NCBI RefSeq assembly: GCF_014696065.1 | Contig: NZ_JACJPL010000008.1 | Location: 1-60,206 of the forward strand | Length of the DNA stretch: 60,206 nt | From: Leptolyngbya sp. FACHB-261 | GTDB taxonomy: Bacteria; Cyanobacteriota; Cyanobacteriia; FACHB-261 | Direction: 5' to 3' | Shown: piece after piece, positions 35,094 to 44,180 of the stretch | Layout: each line of letters begins with the position of its first letter | Numbering within the stretch: the stretch's first letter is position 1 | Position numbers and translations under genes: made by a program | The notes under the pieces: generated by a model | Database searches by the model: none | What the model was told of the DNA's origin: nothing | Seen by the model: only the letters and a program-made list of their open reading frames with translations

Positions 35094-35744
35094 TTACGGC
35101 CCAATACTTTCGTGAAGCGAGCTAAGTAGATTCAGACACTCTTCTTGGCTCAAGGTTCTCGACTCGAACATTTCCGTCAAGACTTGGCCTACAGAGTTGC
35201 ATACCTGAGCGTGATCGACAAAAGTACAAGCCAGCCAGGTTGCCTCTCCAAGAGTTGGTCGCATTGGCAATATCCAGTGATCGACCATTGGCTTCCAGCC
35301 TTGTAGAGTATTTGCCATGTAGATAACGTGGCCCCTGTAGTTAAAGGCAACCCGCTCATTGTCAGCCCCGACCTTAATAACGCCTTGGCCTTGAGATTGG
35401 TTTGCTGGTTCTTGGTATGACGCTGCTGAGCGGCTAGTTTGAGGCGGTAGGTCCTGATCAATCTGATGGAGCTGTGTGCGGCTCGCCTGGACGCGCTGCC
35501 GCAGTTTTTGGGAGCGTATCCGCAGTTCTTCCGCTTCTCTAGTAACTTGCAGTGCCTGGTTGGAGAGTTCTGCACTGCGTTGGCAGCAATGGGCTGCCAG
35601 TTTTTGGGGCGACTTGATCTGTTGGCATAATTTAGCTGCTCTAGCCCGTAAAGCCGCTGCTGTAGACCGCTGTTGGCTAAAATCTTTGCTTGGCACAATT
35701 CCGCTCTCGATCACAATATCTGCTGCTGGACAAGCTGAGCTCAC
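35094..35744 (-). CDS. Hypothetical protein, coiled coil plus C-terminal domain
   Basis: 216 residues, GTG start at 35744 without a clear ribosome site. Residues 20-95 form a helical, heptad-rich region with several Cys (KLCQQIK, AAHCCQRSAEL). Residues 95-120 are a Gln/Ser linker. Residues 120-216 look like a globular alpha/beta domain (IKVGADNERVAFNYRGHVIYMANTL, PTLGEATWLACTFVDHAQVC, LSQEECLNLLSSLHESIGP). I do not recognise it. Its place between cheR and cheB suggests, but does not show, a signalling role. Confidence 0.65.
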   Translation of the reverse strand: MSSACPAADIVIESGIVPSKDFSQQRSTAAALRARAAKLCQQIKSPQKLAAHCCQRSAELSNQALQVTREAEELRIRSQKLRQRVQASRTQLHQIDQDLPPQTSRSAASYQEPANQSQGQGVIKVGADNERVAFNYRGHVIYMANTLQGWKPMVDHWILPMRPTLGEATWLACTFVDHAQVCNSVGQVLTEMFESRTLSQEECLNLLSSLHESIGP

Positions 35745-36092
35745 AAGGTAGACACAGGTTCTCTCAACCAGAGGCTTGTTCCTTGCCGTTTAACCCCACT
35801 ATCAACTCCTTTTAAGGTGTTTGAGCTTTGTATGGCTCTAAATACCTGAGCCTATTTTAGCTATGAATAATCAAGCCCTGTAAAGAAATTATTAAGATTT
35901 TTGACACTAAATATCTTGCTCCTCTAATGAACCTAGACACCTATCTTCATCAGATATGCGCCTAGGTCCATTAGTGTTGAGCGTTACAAAAGTATGAACA
36001 GGCGCAAGCCTGGCTCTTTGTAGCTTGCTACTGATAGCTACTCAGGGCTTACTACTTATATTTGCTACTCAGGGCTTGCTGCTTGGGGCTTG
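35745..36092. other. Intergenic region downstream of cheB
   Basis: GCTACTCAGGGCTT occurs three times at 36037, 36064 and 36092, about 27-28 bp apart. The last copy includes the final cheB codons. An inverted pair, TTAGCTATGAATAATC and nearby sequence around 35858, is weak. No gene. Confidence 0.45.
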
Positions 36093-37151
36093 CTACTCAG
36101 GGCTTGTCCTGGTTTCCCCCATCACTTCAGCAAACTTGCTGATCGGGCTTTGGCCATCGCCCTGGTCATTAATCAGCACTCGTCGGATCACCTCGGCTCG
36201 CTCCTTGGCATCCTGAGACTGCTCTTGAAAGGTTATTGCACTGATGCCGTGGTTGCGCTTTCTGGCTCGCTCGGCCAGCCGCTCCGTTAGCGCTGCTTTC
36301 TCTTCTAGCGCCCGCAGAGCCTGCCAGAGGGCATCTTCTAGAGCGTCAGTCTGCTCCGAGAGCAATGTCTGGCTTGAGTAAGCATGACCCACCCGGCAGC
36401 GAAAGCGCAGCAGCATACCATCCTGCAATTCCCACAGGGCACCGCCGCACTCTGGACAAGCGAAGCCCGAAGGCGTCCCCGCTCGCTCCTGCTGGTGTAG
36501 GGTTTCTGGTTGCAGCTCTACTAGATCAGCTTCAATATCTAGCTGCTCATCTGTTTCGTCATCCATCCTTTTTCCTCCTTGCACTGGAGTTCTGGCCAAC
36601 TCTACAAGGGCCGGTGCAATCTTTGACAGAGGTAGGACCTGGTCAACATCAACATGTTCAATGGCACTGCGCGGCATGCTGGGAAACAGCGCATCGGCAG
36701 GGTCTTGAACTATCGCTATGCCCCCCTTGAGCTTGACGGTTTGTAGTCCTGCGGTGCCGTCATCGAGCATGCCAGAAAGAACTACACCCACTACCCGAGG
36801 GCCATAAACTCTAGCGGCTGAACGAAACAGTGGGTCTATAGAGGGCCGATATGTGTTCTCTTTGGGGCCTCTCACGATGTGAATGAAGCCCTGTTTAACT
36901 AACAGATGTTGGTCAGGCGGCGCGATGTAGATCTGCCCTCGCTCAAAGACCTGGCCGTCTACCGGGTGTCTAGCCGGTAGAGAGCCATGACGCTTGAGGA
37001 TTTTGGGCAAAACGCTCGTGCCTGAAGCAGAGATATGTAGGACGATAAAAATGCTAGCTGGCAAGTCTTCAGGCAAATTGCTCACCAGCTGGATCAACGC
37101 TTCGACTCCACCGGCAGAAGCGCCAATCACGATAATGTCATGTCCAATCAT
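36093..37151 (-). CDS. cheB: CheB-type protein-glutamate methylesterase with Cys/His-rich C-terminus
   Basis: 352 residues. It removes methyl groups from (or deamidates) receptor glutamates. The catalytic triad matches CheB: S12 in GASAGGVEAL, H39 in VLHIS and D131 in LSGMLDDGTAG. There is no N-terminal receiver, so activity is not controlled by direct phosphorylation. After residue 200 an acidic linker leads to a zinc-ribbon-like FACPECGG…FRCRVGHAYS, then a coiled coil. This layout is known in CheB-like proteins outside chemotaxis operons. ATG 37151 has AAGGCGGG upstream. The CheR partner is at 31835-33691 on the same strand. Confidence 0.92.
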   Translation of the reverse strand: MIGHDIIVIGASAGGVEALIQLVSNLPEDLPASIFIVLHISASGTSVLPKILKRHGSLPARHPVDGQVFERGQIYIAPPDQHLLVKQGFIHIVRGPKENTYRPSIDPLFRSAARVYGPRVVGVVLSGMLDDGTAGLQTVKLKGGIAIVQDPADALFPSMPRSAIEHVDVDQVLPLSKIAPALVELARTPVQGGKRMDDETDEQLDIEADLVELQPETLHQQERAGTPSGFACPECGGALWELQDGMLLRFRCRVGHAYSSQTLLSEQTDALEDALWQALRALEEKAALTERLAERARKRNHGISAITFQEQSQDAKERAEVIRRVLINDQGDGQSPISKFAEVMGETRTSPE

Positions 37152-37536
37152 TGGCCCGCCTTTTGCTGGCGCTGAAACTGATAGGGTCTGAACTCGTATC
37201 GAGGTTTTGTAGTCAAATTCGCTCCGGGACTCCTACCCATCTCCGTAGGAACTCAAATCTGACTTGCCTTCCCCACCGGGGAGAGATTGGGGGAGGAGGC
37301 GGTTTAAAATCGCTAGGCTCACCTAGCCCAGTAAAACCAGAGAATCCTGTTTGCCAGCCTCGTTTGCCAGTCTCAACCAAATAATGATTTAAAACGGCTG
37401 TCAAAAGGCTCCATCAAAGGTCTCAATTTCCGCGTGGAAACTGTCTGAAGCCTGGTGATTGTGCTCCCGGTTGACGCTGGGCTGGCGTCAACTGGGACCT
37501 TGTGAATCTAATTGATGAGTTTGCTAGATGAGTTGG
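37152..37536. other. Intergenic region
   Basis: Contains a fragment of a GC-rich hairpin element near 37265-37305 (CTTCCCCACCGGGGAG…GGGGGAGG) and TTTGCCAG repeated near 37355. No gene recognised. Confidence 0.4.
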
Positions 37537-39027
37537 CTAAAAGCTGGTGCCGTCCTGCAATCCAGCTTTTAGAGTGATATGGCGGTCGGGACCGACATCA
37601 ATTTTGCCTTGCTTTTGCAACTGCCTGAGCAGGCGAGTAACCGTGACGCGAGTGGTGGAGCAAGCGCTGGCAAGGTCTTCATGGGTGAGCCGGACGCTCA
37701 AGCGCACTCCCTGCTCTACGGGGCGCCCAAATTCTTTGCCAAAGAGTTGCAACAGCCGACAGAGACGGTCGGGAACATGCCGATAGCCCACGATTGCGAG
37801 CAAAGTCTCCGCCTGGTGCAGCCGTTGAGTCACCTGAGGAAAAAGCATTTGAACCAAATCGGGCGAGGTTGCCAGCTCGGCTATAGGAATGGCGACCAGC
37901 TCAACTGTGTCTGAGAGCGCAACGGCTTGATAAACCGACAGTGTCGTTAAGATGGGGCCAAATAGCGTGGATGAGCCGGCCAGACCGATTAAAATCTCCT
38001 CGCCGTTGTCACTGAGCGTGCTGAGCTTGACCACGCCCCGCTGCACTTGCCAAATTGAATGCAAGTTGAGCGGCACCAACTCACCGCGCATGTAGGTCTG
38101 CGCAGGGCGCTCCTGTTTGGGCGTGCTGTCTGGGGCTGTTTCTGGAGGAGTGGAGCTGCTGCTGATCTCGCGGATCAGCCAGCGCAGACCCACTAAGCTG
38201 TGGCTTGCATTGCGGATGGCGACGACCTTGATCGCGGCTCGGACGGGTTGGCGGTCGCGCGGTTGCAGCTCAAATTGCCACTCCTGTTGACTCCAGTCGC
38301 TCTTTGCTAACTGGCTCAACTTGGTCCGAAAAGCTGGGCGATGCACTTCGGCAATGTAAATAGTTAAGGGCTTGCCGACCAGGAACTTTTGTAAGACGCC
38401 AACCTGTCGTGCTGCTGCCGCATTGGCCTGCTCGATGTTGCCGCGCGTATCAGTGATGAAATAGCCGTCTGGCGCGTAGTCAAACAGTTCTTGATAACGC
38501 TGACGCTCCAGTTCAATGGCCTGACGGGTTGCGGCTAGTTCCTCGTTTTGTTGGCATAAGGTTTCGACTGCCACGGTCAGCTCTTCGGAGGCAATGCCAA
38601 GCCCTCTAAAAACATCTGGCAAGACTTCCTGCTGCTGCATACCCGTTTGGTCGGACTCCTCGAACAGCTTGGCCAAACGGCTCTGCATTAACTCAATATG
38701 TTGCAGAAACGGAGGCAAAGAGGTTTTGGAGGCCTCATCTATGGCCAAACTTGCCAAGGCAAGTTTGGCCATAGATGAATCTTCTTGAGTTTCGTCAGTT
38801 TCAGCCCCGTATATATCTAGATCTGGGTGTAGATTGGCGAAAACCTCTGCAAACGGTCTACCCGCTTGTAGTTGCTCAACCAATTCCAGGAGTTGATCCG
38901 CGACAGCCGCAGGGACCTGAATCGTTTGTAGAGAGTCTGACTTCTGTTGAAGTTGAAGTCGCAGATTCGAGCGACCATTGGCTGTGTTGCCTGACACCAC
39001 TGGTAAACCTCCGCAGTTGTGGACCAT
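37537..39027 (-). CDS. PAS-Crp/Fnr fusion transcription regulator
   Basis: 496 residues. Residues 1-175 are mostly helical with a coiled coil. PAS is at 178-292 (FDYAPDGYFITDTRGNIEQAN; FLVGKPLTIYI). A cyclic-nucleotide-binding-like beta-roll follows at about 313-395 (YMRGELVPL, IWQVQRGVVKLSTLSDNGEEILIGLAG), and then a Crp-type winged helix at 415-490 with the recognition helix THEDLASACSTTRVTVTRLLRQL. It should bind DNA and respond to a PAS ligand or redox cue. cAMP-contact residues are not obvious. The PAS is a paralogue of those in the kinases at 22378 and 23920. Residues 84-98 (SSMAKLALASLAIDE) are encoded by a 42-bp palindrome. Confidence 0.9.
   Translation of the reverse strand: MVHNCGGLPVVSGNTANGRSNLRLQLQQKSDSLQTIQVPAAVADQLLELVEQLQAGRPFAEVFANLHPDLDIYGAETDETQEDSSMAKLALASLAIDEASKTSLPPFLQHIELMQSRLAKLFEESDQTGMQQQEVLPDVFRGLGIASEELTVAVETLCQQNEELAATRQAIELERQRYQELFDYAPDGYFITDTRGNIEQANAAAARQVGVLQKFLVGKPLTIYIAEVHRPAFRTKLSQLAKSDWSQQEWQFELQPRDRQPVRAAIKVVAIRNASHSLVGLRWLIREISSSSTPPETAPDSTPKQERPAQTYMRGELVPLNLHSIWQVQRGVVKLSTLSDNGEEILIGLAGSSTLFGPILTTLSVYQAVALSDTVELVAIPIAELATSPDLVQMLFPQVTQRLHQAETLLAIVGYRHVPDRLCRLLQLFGKEFGRPVEQGVRLSVRLTHEDLASACSTTRVTVTRLLRQLQKQGKIDVGPDRHITLKAGLQDGTSF
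38736..38777. repeat. 42-bp palindrome inside the PAS-Crp gene
   Basis: The 20-bp arm at 38736-38755 (CATCTATGGCCAAACTTGCC) is the exact reverse complement of 38758-38777, with only AA between. It is translated in frame as part of a low-complexity linker. This is the longest perfect inverted repeat seen in the window. Confidence 0.95.
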
Positions 39028-39547
39028 TCTCTGTTGAGATTTTCGGGCTGAACTCTAGTGGAAGTCTGATTAGAATCTGAGGAATGGCTGCTAACAACAG
39101 CTTTGAAGCCAAATAGCTTTGCGTGGCCTCTCCCTAAGGTTAACTATACTCAAACCTGTTTAATCTTTTGATCCAAAAGAGAGACAAGTTTTATTAACAG
39201 CAGGCCTGATTTTGTTACTTGCCCAGTTCTCTAGCCAAATATTCTGGGTAACAGTTGTTATTCAGAGGCTCCAATATCTGAAATGTCTTTAAGAAGCGGC
39301 ATTCGTTGGCTTGCAAAGACATCGCTGACTGAAGCAGATATTTTGGCCTTGCCATCAGTTTCTGTATCTTTAATGACTAGTAGCGACCTCAAACTCATAA
39401 GGTTGGTTCACTATGAGCCAGATATGAGCCAGATTGGATACTCAAGCTTGCTTAAAGATACCTAGATCAAAATAAATTTTGGTTAGGCGCATTCCTATAT
39501 GTAGCTAAGCAATTCGCTGAGCATTAATAAAATCGGCCTTAATTGTT
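39028..39547. other. Intergenic region
   Basis: CTTTTG-ATC-CAAAAG, a 15-bp dyad, lies near 39166. A 60-codon frame at 39283-39465 was not accepted. No other feature seen. Confidence 0.35.
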
Positions 39548-41416
39548 TTAACGGTCGAAACGAGGCTGCGAGTCGGTACTTGGCTCCGGTCCTGGTGCCG
39601 GTTGCTCCTCGGCTGTTCGCGGTTCTGGCTCAAAGGCTGGCTCTGGCTGGGCTGGTTCCGATTGCAGCTGGTTGTTCCATTGGTCAATTGCAGTTTGAGC
39701 CTCGTTGCTCAGGTTGCTGCGTCGAACTCGCCGCGCCGTACCAATCGCCTGTCTCAGCTCACCCTGCTCTGCCAGATCGTAAGCTTCGGTCAAAATGCTC
39801 TGCTCCTCAGCCTCCCTGAGCTTGGCCTGGGCTCCATCGATCAAGGCTTGCGCGTCATAATAAAGCGCTCGGCCTCGCCCGATCCGCTCGGCTGCGGCAA
39901 TTCCCTCGCTCAAGGCCCCGGCCTCGATCAGCTCGGTTGCCCGCTCCAAGACGGGCCGATCTTCAATCAGCTCGATGCCGTTGCGCCAATCAGCAATCAA
40001 GCCGCGAGCCTTGTCATGCAGCGCCCGGTCTTCCTCAATCTGCTGAGCAGCAAGAATTGCCGCTTCCAGCGCCGGGATGGTGCCTGCCCGTGCTATCTCG
40101 CGAGCCTGATCCAGAATCGGCTGGTCTTCAAACCGCTCAATATCTTTACGCCACTGGGCCACAAAGGTCTGGGCTCGGACCCGGTAGGGCCGTCCAGGTT
40201 GTACAGCTGAGGCTGAGGCAATCGCTGCGCGCAAAGTTGCAGTATTCGGGAAGGTCGATAGCAAACGGCCCAGATCGAGCAAGGTGAGATCGGGCAGTTC
40301 GGCTTTCCAGGTCGCTAGTTGAGTCTGAGCGCGCTTGTGCAAAGGCCGATCTGGGGCAATCTGTCGAGCTTCGGCGCGTGCCAGCAGATGCCCAAAGAAG
40401 GTATTGGACCAAGCCCAACGCTGTGCCCGAGCTAATACGGCGAAATCTTCGGCCTCGGCCTGGTTAGACAAACCCTTGGGCACCAGCTCGGCCAGTTCCA
40501 CAGCGCCAGCAGCATCTTTTGCGTCTAGACGCTCTTGGGCCAGGGTCAATAACTGACGCCCCCAAATACTGATATCCGACTGTGCCGACTTACGCACGAT
40601 CCGGTCTGGGCCAATCGTCTGGGCAATCTCAATTGCCTTCAGCAGTTGCTCGGGTGTGCCTTCTTCTGCCAGTTCGCGGGCCTCTTCCAGACGCTCGGCA
40701 GCACCCCGCTCTTCTTTAATTTGGGCCAGGAGCTTGTCGAGCTTCTGCTGCCGCGAGATACCGCCAGGCGCACCGACCAGCAGACGAACTTGGGCCTCTG
40801 CCTCGTCCCACTGCTGATTGCGTAGAGCGATCTGAACTCTCTGGTCGATTGCCCCAGCCCACTGCTCGCCCTGCTGCCAGAGAGCTTTGGCCTCGTCAGC
40901 AGAAGCCCGCACTTCTACGCTGCTAGGGATGCGATCCACTAGGCCAATCGCGCCCTTGAGATCGCCTTGTTCTGCCTTCTCGTCGGCTAGTTCCAACAAA
41001 CGCCTAGACCAGCGCTCCAGAGATTGGCTTGCTTCTGCTTTCAGAGGCGAGCTGCTGGGAACCTGCTTGGCAAGGTCAATGGCCTTAATCAGTTGAGCCG
41101 CGCTGCCATCTTGAGCCAGCAAACGCGCGCAATAGATTCGTTGCGAGTCCGCCGCACCACTATCTAGGCTCTTGCAATCCGGAGTCTGCGGTACCTGAAT
41201 AATGGCCTGAAAGGCGCTGAGCCCAACCAGAGCTGCGACCAAAAGGCCAGCGCTGGTACCAAGCGTCCAGTAAAAACTGAGCAAGTTTTGGGACGTCCGC
41301 GGGGACGAGCCAGAATCTGAGGGTGCTTTTGAGGAAGCTTTTCCTTGGTTGATACTCATGACACAAAAATGATCAGCGGCAGAGTACCCACCCACTTGCC
41401 TGTTTTGCTTCACCAT
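39548..41416 (-). CDS. Single-pass membrane protein with helical-hairpin (TPR-like) repeats
   Basis: 622 residues. After a Ser-rich cytoplasmic start there is one membrane segment (about residues 50-72, TLGTSAGLLVAALVGLSAF). The remaining 500 residues are about ten helical-hairpin repeats of Ala/Glu/Gln composition, each with a motif like A-I-x-x-A-x-x-I and ending in W (QSLERWSRRLLELA, DISIWGRQLLTLA, RGLIADWRNGIELI). The C-terminal 40 residues are Pro/Glu-rich. Similar cyanobacterial proteins are often annotated as chromosome segregation ATPase-like, but no ATPase motif is present. Function unknown. Starts at ATG 41416 or 41359 (MSINQGK) are both possible. Confidence 0.75.
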   Translation of the reverse strand: MVKQNRQVGGYSAADHFCVMSINQGKASSKAPSDSGSSPRTSQNLLSFYWTLGTSAGLLVAALVGLSAFQAIIQVPQTPDCKSLDSGAADSQRIYCARLLAQDGSAAQLIKAIDLAKQVPSSSPLKAEASQSLERWSRRLLELADEKAEQGDLKGAIGLVDRIPSSVEVRASADEAKALWQQGEQWAGAIDQRVQIALRNQQWDEAEAQVRLLVGAPGGISRQQKLDKLLAQIKEERGAAERLEEARELAEEGTPEQLLKAIEIAQTIGPDRIVRKSAQSDISIWGRQLLTLAQERLDAKDAAGAVELAELVPKGLSNQAEAEDFAVLARAQRWAWSNTFFGHLLARAEARQIAPDRPLHKRAQTQLATWKAELPDLTLLDLGRLLSTFPNTATLRAAIASASAVQPGRPYRVRAQTFVAQWRKDIERFEDQPILDQAREIARAGTIPALEAAILAAQQIEEDRALHDKARGLIADWRNGIELIEDRPVLERATELIEAGALSEGIAAAERIGRGRALYYDAQALIDGAQAKLREAEEQSILTEAYDLAEQGELRQAIGTARRVRRSNLSNEAQTAIDQWNNQLQSEPAQPEPAFEPEPRTAEEQPAPGPEPSTDSQPRFDR

Positions 41417-41545
41417 CGAAGCGAGGCTTCTAAGAAAGGTTACAGCATTTTTGTGATTTGAGCCTACCCATCGTGAAGATGAGCAGGCGTGAAGAGAGAC
41501 CTGGCAATTGAAATCGCGGCTAGATAAGGCAAAGTCCGCCTGGTT

Positions 41546-42148
41546 CTAAACGACGCCGGACTGGGGTGGCAGGAGCTGGACGCCGACATCGCTGGGTTTG
41601 AGCACGCGGCCCAGGGGTCTGCCTTTGCGCAGTTCCCAGTGCAGGTGAGGTCCGCTGGAGCGTCCGCTCGATCCGACCAAACCTAAAAGTTGCCCTTGCT
41701 GGACGGCTTGGCCGACGCGGACCGGCAATCCTGGCAATAAATGTAGATAGCGGCCAAATAGGCCATTGGCATACTGAACGACAACGTAGTTGCCACCTCG
41801 GCCACCACAACCCGAAGCCAAGCTGCCATAGGCGGGGCAGGAGTCATTTAGCTTGACTACTTGGCCAGTGGCACCAGCCTGGACTGGCGTGCCTGCCTGG
41901 ACAGCAATATCAACGCCCTTGTGTCTGCCACCTCGGGCTCCCACACCGTCGCCGACGATGCCAACGCAGGGCTGAAGGAAAGCTTTGTACTCAGATCTGA
42001 GGTATTCCGATTGGAAATTAGAGGACTCAATGACCGCAGGCAGTACCAGCTTACTCTCGGGCTGAGGCAGTTCAGGCGCGGGATGTAAAATCCGAGAGGT
42101 TAGCAAGACCAGGAAGAAGGTCACAAAGAAACGCGCTAAATTCACCAA
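41546..42148 (-). CDS. M23-family metallopeptidase (LytM-like)
   Basis: 200 residues. A signal peptide or membrane anchor occupies residues 5-20 (ARFFVTFFLVLLTS). The peptidase M23 core has H-x-x-x-D (GRHKGVDIA) and the HxH zinc motif (GPHLHWEL). Both zinc-site elements are present, so endopeptidase activity on peptidoglycan cross-bridges is expected. GRYLHLLPGLPVRVGQAVQQGQ is the family's beta-strand block. It lies downstream of no other peptidase gene, but within a run of envelope-type genes (39.5-47.6 kb). Confidence 0.9.
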   Translation of the reverse strand: MVNLARFFVTFFLVLLTSRILHPAPELPQPESKLVLPAVIESSNFQSEYLRSEYKAFLQPCVGIVGDGVGARGGRHKGVDIAVQAGTPVQAGATGQVVKLNDSCPAYGSLASGCGGRGGNYVVVQYANGLFGRYLHLLPGLPVRVGQAVQQGQLLGLVGSSGRSSGPHLHWELRKGRPLGRVLKPSDVGVQLLPPQSGVV

Positions 42149-42475
42149 AATTGGGGACGCTCGTAGCTCGGTAAGGTGCTAGGGCAGCATACCCCTTCTT
42201 GTGACCACGACAACAAGTAGATAGTTTAGGTCTACGGCGTCTACCGAAAGACATAAAGTATGCAGTAGTCCAGCTACTGAAAACAGGTGAAAGGCGCAAA
42301 CAGGCATGGCAACTAACTCTCAGGCTTCGGCTGGAAATGGCTGAGAGTGCTCCTAACGCCTGCTTAAGCAGGAAAAGTTGTCACAAAACTATACAGCGCA
42401 ACATAGCGCCGCTAGGTTCTATTTCCTATGACATAGACCGGAACTAGAGCCAGATTTGAGCCGAGCGCAGACCGC
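42149..42475. other. Intergenic region
   Basis: No RNA or strong repeat recognised between two minus-strand genes. Probably holds the M23 gene promoter. Confidence 0.3.
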
Positions 42476-42763
42476 TCAAGCCACCAGAGTTGCGATGGAA
42501 CGTGCAGGAGTACGGTTGAGGGTAAGGTCAGCCTGTGCCTTCACCCAGACCTCACGGAAGCTGTAGGTAAGCGCCAGATCACAGCCCTGAGAATCTAGCC
42601 AGTCGCAGACTGTAGCAGCCATTGCTTCTGTGATTGCTTCTATCGGCATGCCAGCCGTTCCAAACGCATAGGACTGGGAGAAAAACAGAGACTCAAGAAC
42701 GAAGCTCCGGCCTAGCTCAAATGCTAAAAACTCTTCACCAATACGGTAAGTCTGAACTTCCAT
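42476..42763 (-). CDS. Small hypothetical protein
   Basis: 95 residues from ATG 42763. Compact, mixed composition that looks coding: YRIGEEFLAFELGRSFVLESLFFSQSYAF, then a helix IEAITEAMAATVCDWLDSQGCDLAL and a strand YSFREVWVKAQADLTLN. There is no signal or known motif. Family not recognised. Confidence 0.55.
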   Translation of the reverse strand: MEVQTYRIGEEFLAFELGRSFVLESLFFSQSYAFGTAGMPIEAITEAMAATVCDWLDSQGCDLALTYSFREVWVKAQADLTLNRTPARSIATLVA

Positions 42764-43013
42764 TGCCTGAACCCCCCATCAACCTGGTCTGCCCGAACGG
42801 ATGCACCTGGCCTAACCTGATCACAGCGGAGGTGCTTGTCCCCAAACTTCTACCGTTTGGTGGATACTACGGATGATTCTGTCCCAAGTACCATCGGCGT
42901 TGACGTGCATCTACACCCTAGGAGGCGCTGTCTCTGGCTAACCTGCGGCTGAACTCTTAATTGCTGACTAGAACTGCTGATTGGTGCAATTCGCGTAACT
43001 TCAGGTAGCACTC

Positions 43014-44180
43014 ATGGAAATTCTTGGCTTTGTTCATCCCCGGCGAACCCGTGAGCAGCTCTATATCGGCGAGGCCAACGTAGGCGAGACTGGCGCCTCT
43101 AAGGCGGAGGCAACCTCAAAGCCCGCTAACTCAGGACGGCATCACCTGTCGCGACCTGCGACAACAGGGGGGTTAACGCTTCTGCTCACCCTCCTCTCTG
43201 GTCTAGGTACTAGTGCTATAGCGGCAACCAACCTCTGGGATTCAGGATCGGAGGTGGAGCAAATTCAAAGAGCCCTCAAGCTACCGGTGACTGGTGGTTT
43301 TGGCCCCAAAACGCAACAGGCAGTTAAGCGATTTCAGCGCAGCCGGGGGCTAACCCCCGATGGCATTGTCGGCGCTCAAACTAGGCGGCTCTTGCTGGGC
43401 ACGCCAGCGACCAGCAGACGGCGCAACACCAATGCCAACACCAATGCCAGTAACAGCAGCCGCAACGTCTCTAGTAGCGCCCGCAATACTGAGGCAAGAA
43501 GCGAAGCCAATACCAGCAGCAATCCCTGTCCCCACGGCACGTCAGCAACGCAGAAGTTGCTGAGTGCTCAAGGTTTCTATGGCGGCGCGGTTGATGGGGT
43601 CTGTGGTCCCAGAACTCAAGCTGCGATAGTGGCAGCTCAACGCAGCTATGGCCTGTCTCAGGATGGCGTTGCTGGTAACCGGACGATTCGAGCCTTGCGA
43701 GGAGGCAGCTCAAGTCAAGACTCTACTGTCGCTAGCACACCCAGCGAAGAAACCAGAGCCAATGCAAGTGCCGACGTTAGCTCCGATGAGGTCATTAGAC
43801 TGCAACGCCTGCTGCAATCCCGAAACTTTTACGAGGGGCCTATTGATGGTATCTACGGGCCCAGTACCGAAGCCGCTGTGTTTGCAGCCCAGCGCTACTA
43901 TGGGCTGACTGTAGATGGCGTTGCTGGTTCGCAAACTCTGGCAGCTCTGGAATCAACTACCGTCGCCGCTAGCAATCGCGTAGTCGATGACTTTGTTCCC
44001 AGTTCTGTTGATGTTGAGGAGTTGCAGGGTCTACTGGCAGAGCGGGGGTTTTATGTAGGCCTGCTTGATGGCGTCTACGGTCCGACAACGCGGGATGCCG
44101 TGGCGAGGGCTCAACGTTACTACGGCCTGCCCGAAGATGGGGTTGCAGGACCGCAGACGATAGCAGCGTTGCGTCCATAG
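43014..44180 (+). CDS. Exported protein with four peptidoglycan-binding domains
   Basis: 388 residues. An N-terminal extension (MEILGFVHPRRTREQ) typical of cyanobacterial cell-wall proteins precedes a hydrophobic segment at about 52-70 (GLTLLLTLLSGLGTSAIA). Four PG_binding_1 repeats follow (about 78-128, 172-228, 258-312, 332-387), each with the hallmarks F-Y-x-G-x-x-D-G-x-x-G-P-x-T and Y-G-L-x-x-D-G-V-A-G. An Asn/Ser/Arg linker separates repeats one and two. No catalytic domain is attached, so it may be a wall-anchoring or hydrolase-targeting protein. It is encoded divergently from the M23 peptidase region. Confidence 0.9.
   Translation: MEILGFVHPRRTREQLYIGEANVGETGASKAEATSKPANSGRHHLSRPATTGGLTLLLTLLSGLGTSAIAATNLWDSGSEVEQIQRALKLPVTGGFGPKTQQAVKRFQRSRGLTPDGIVGAQTRRLLLGTPATSRRRNTNANTNASNSSRNVSSSARNTEARSEANTSSNPCPHGTSATQKLLSAQGFYGGAVDGVCGPRTQAAIVAAQRSYGLSQDGVAGNRTIRALRGGSSSQDSTVASTPSEETRANASADVSSDEVIRLQRLLQSRNFYEGPIDGIYGPSTEAAVFAAQRYYGLTVDGVAGSQTLAALESTTVAASNRVVDDFVPSSVDVEELQGLLAERGFYVGLLDGVYGPTTRDAVARAQRYYGLPEDGVAGPQTIAALRP

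Noticed and set aside
34926-35129. 67-codon frame with 9-residue repeats
   Set aside because: Follows from the 27-bp DNA repeat, starts at GTG without ribosome site, and overlaps the 3' end of the gene at 35094.
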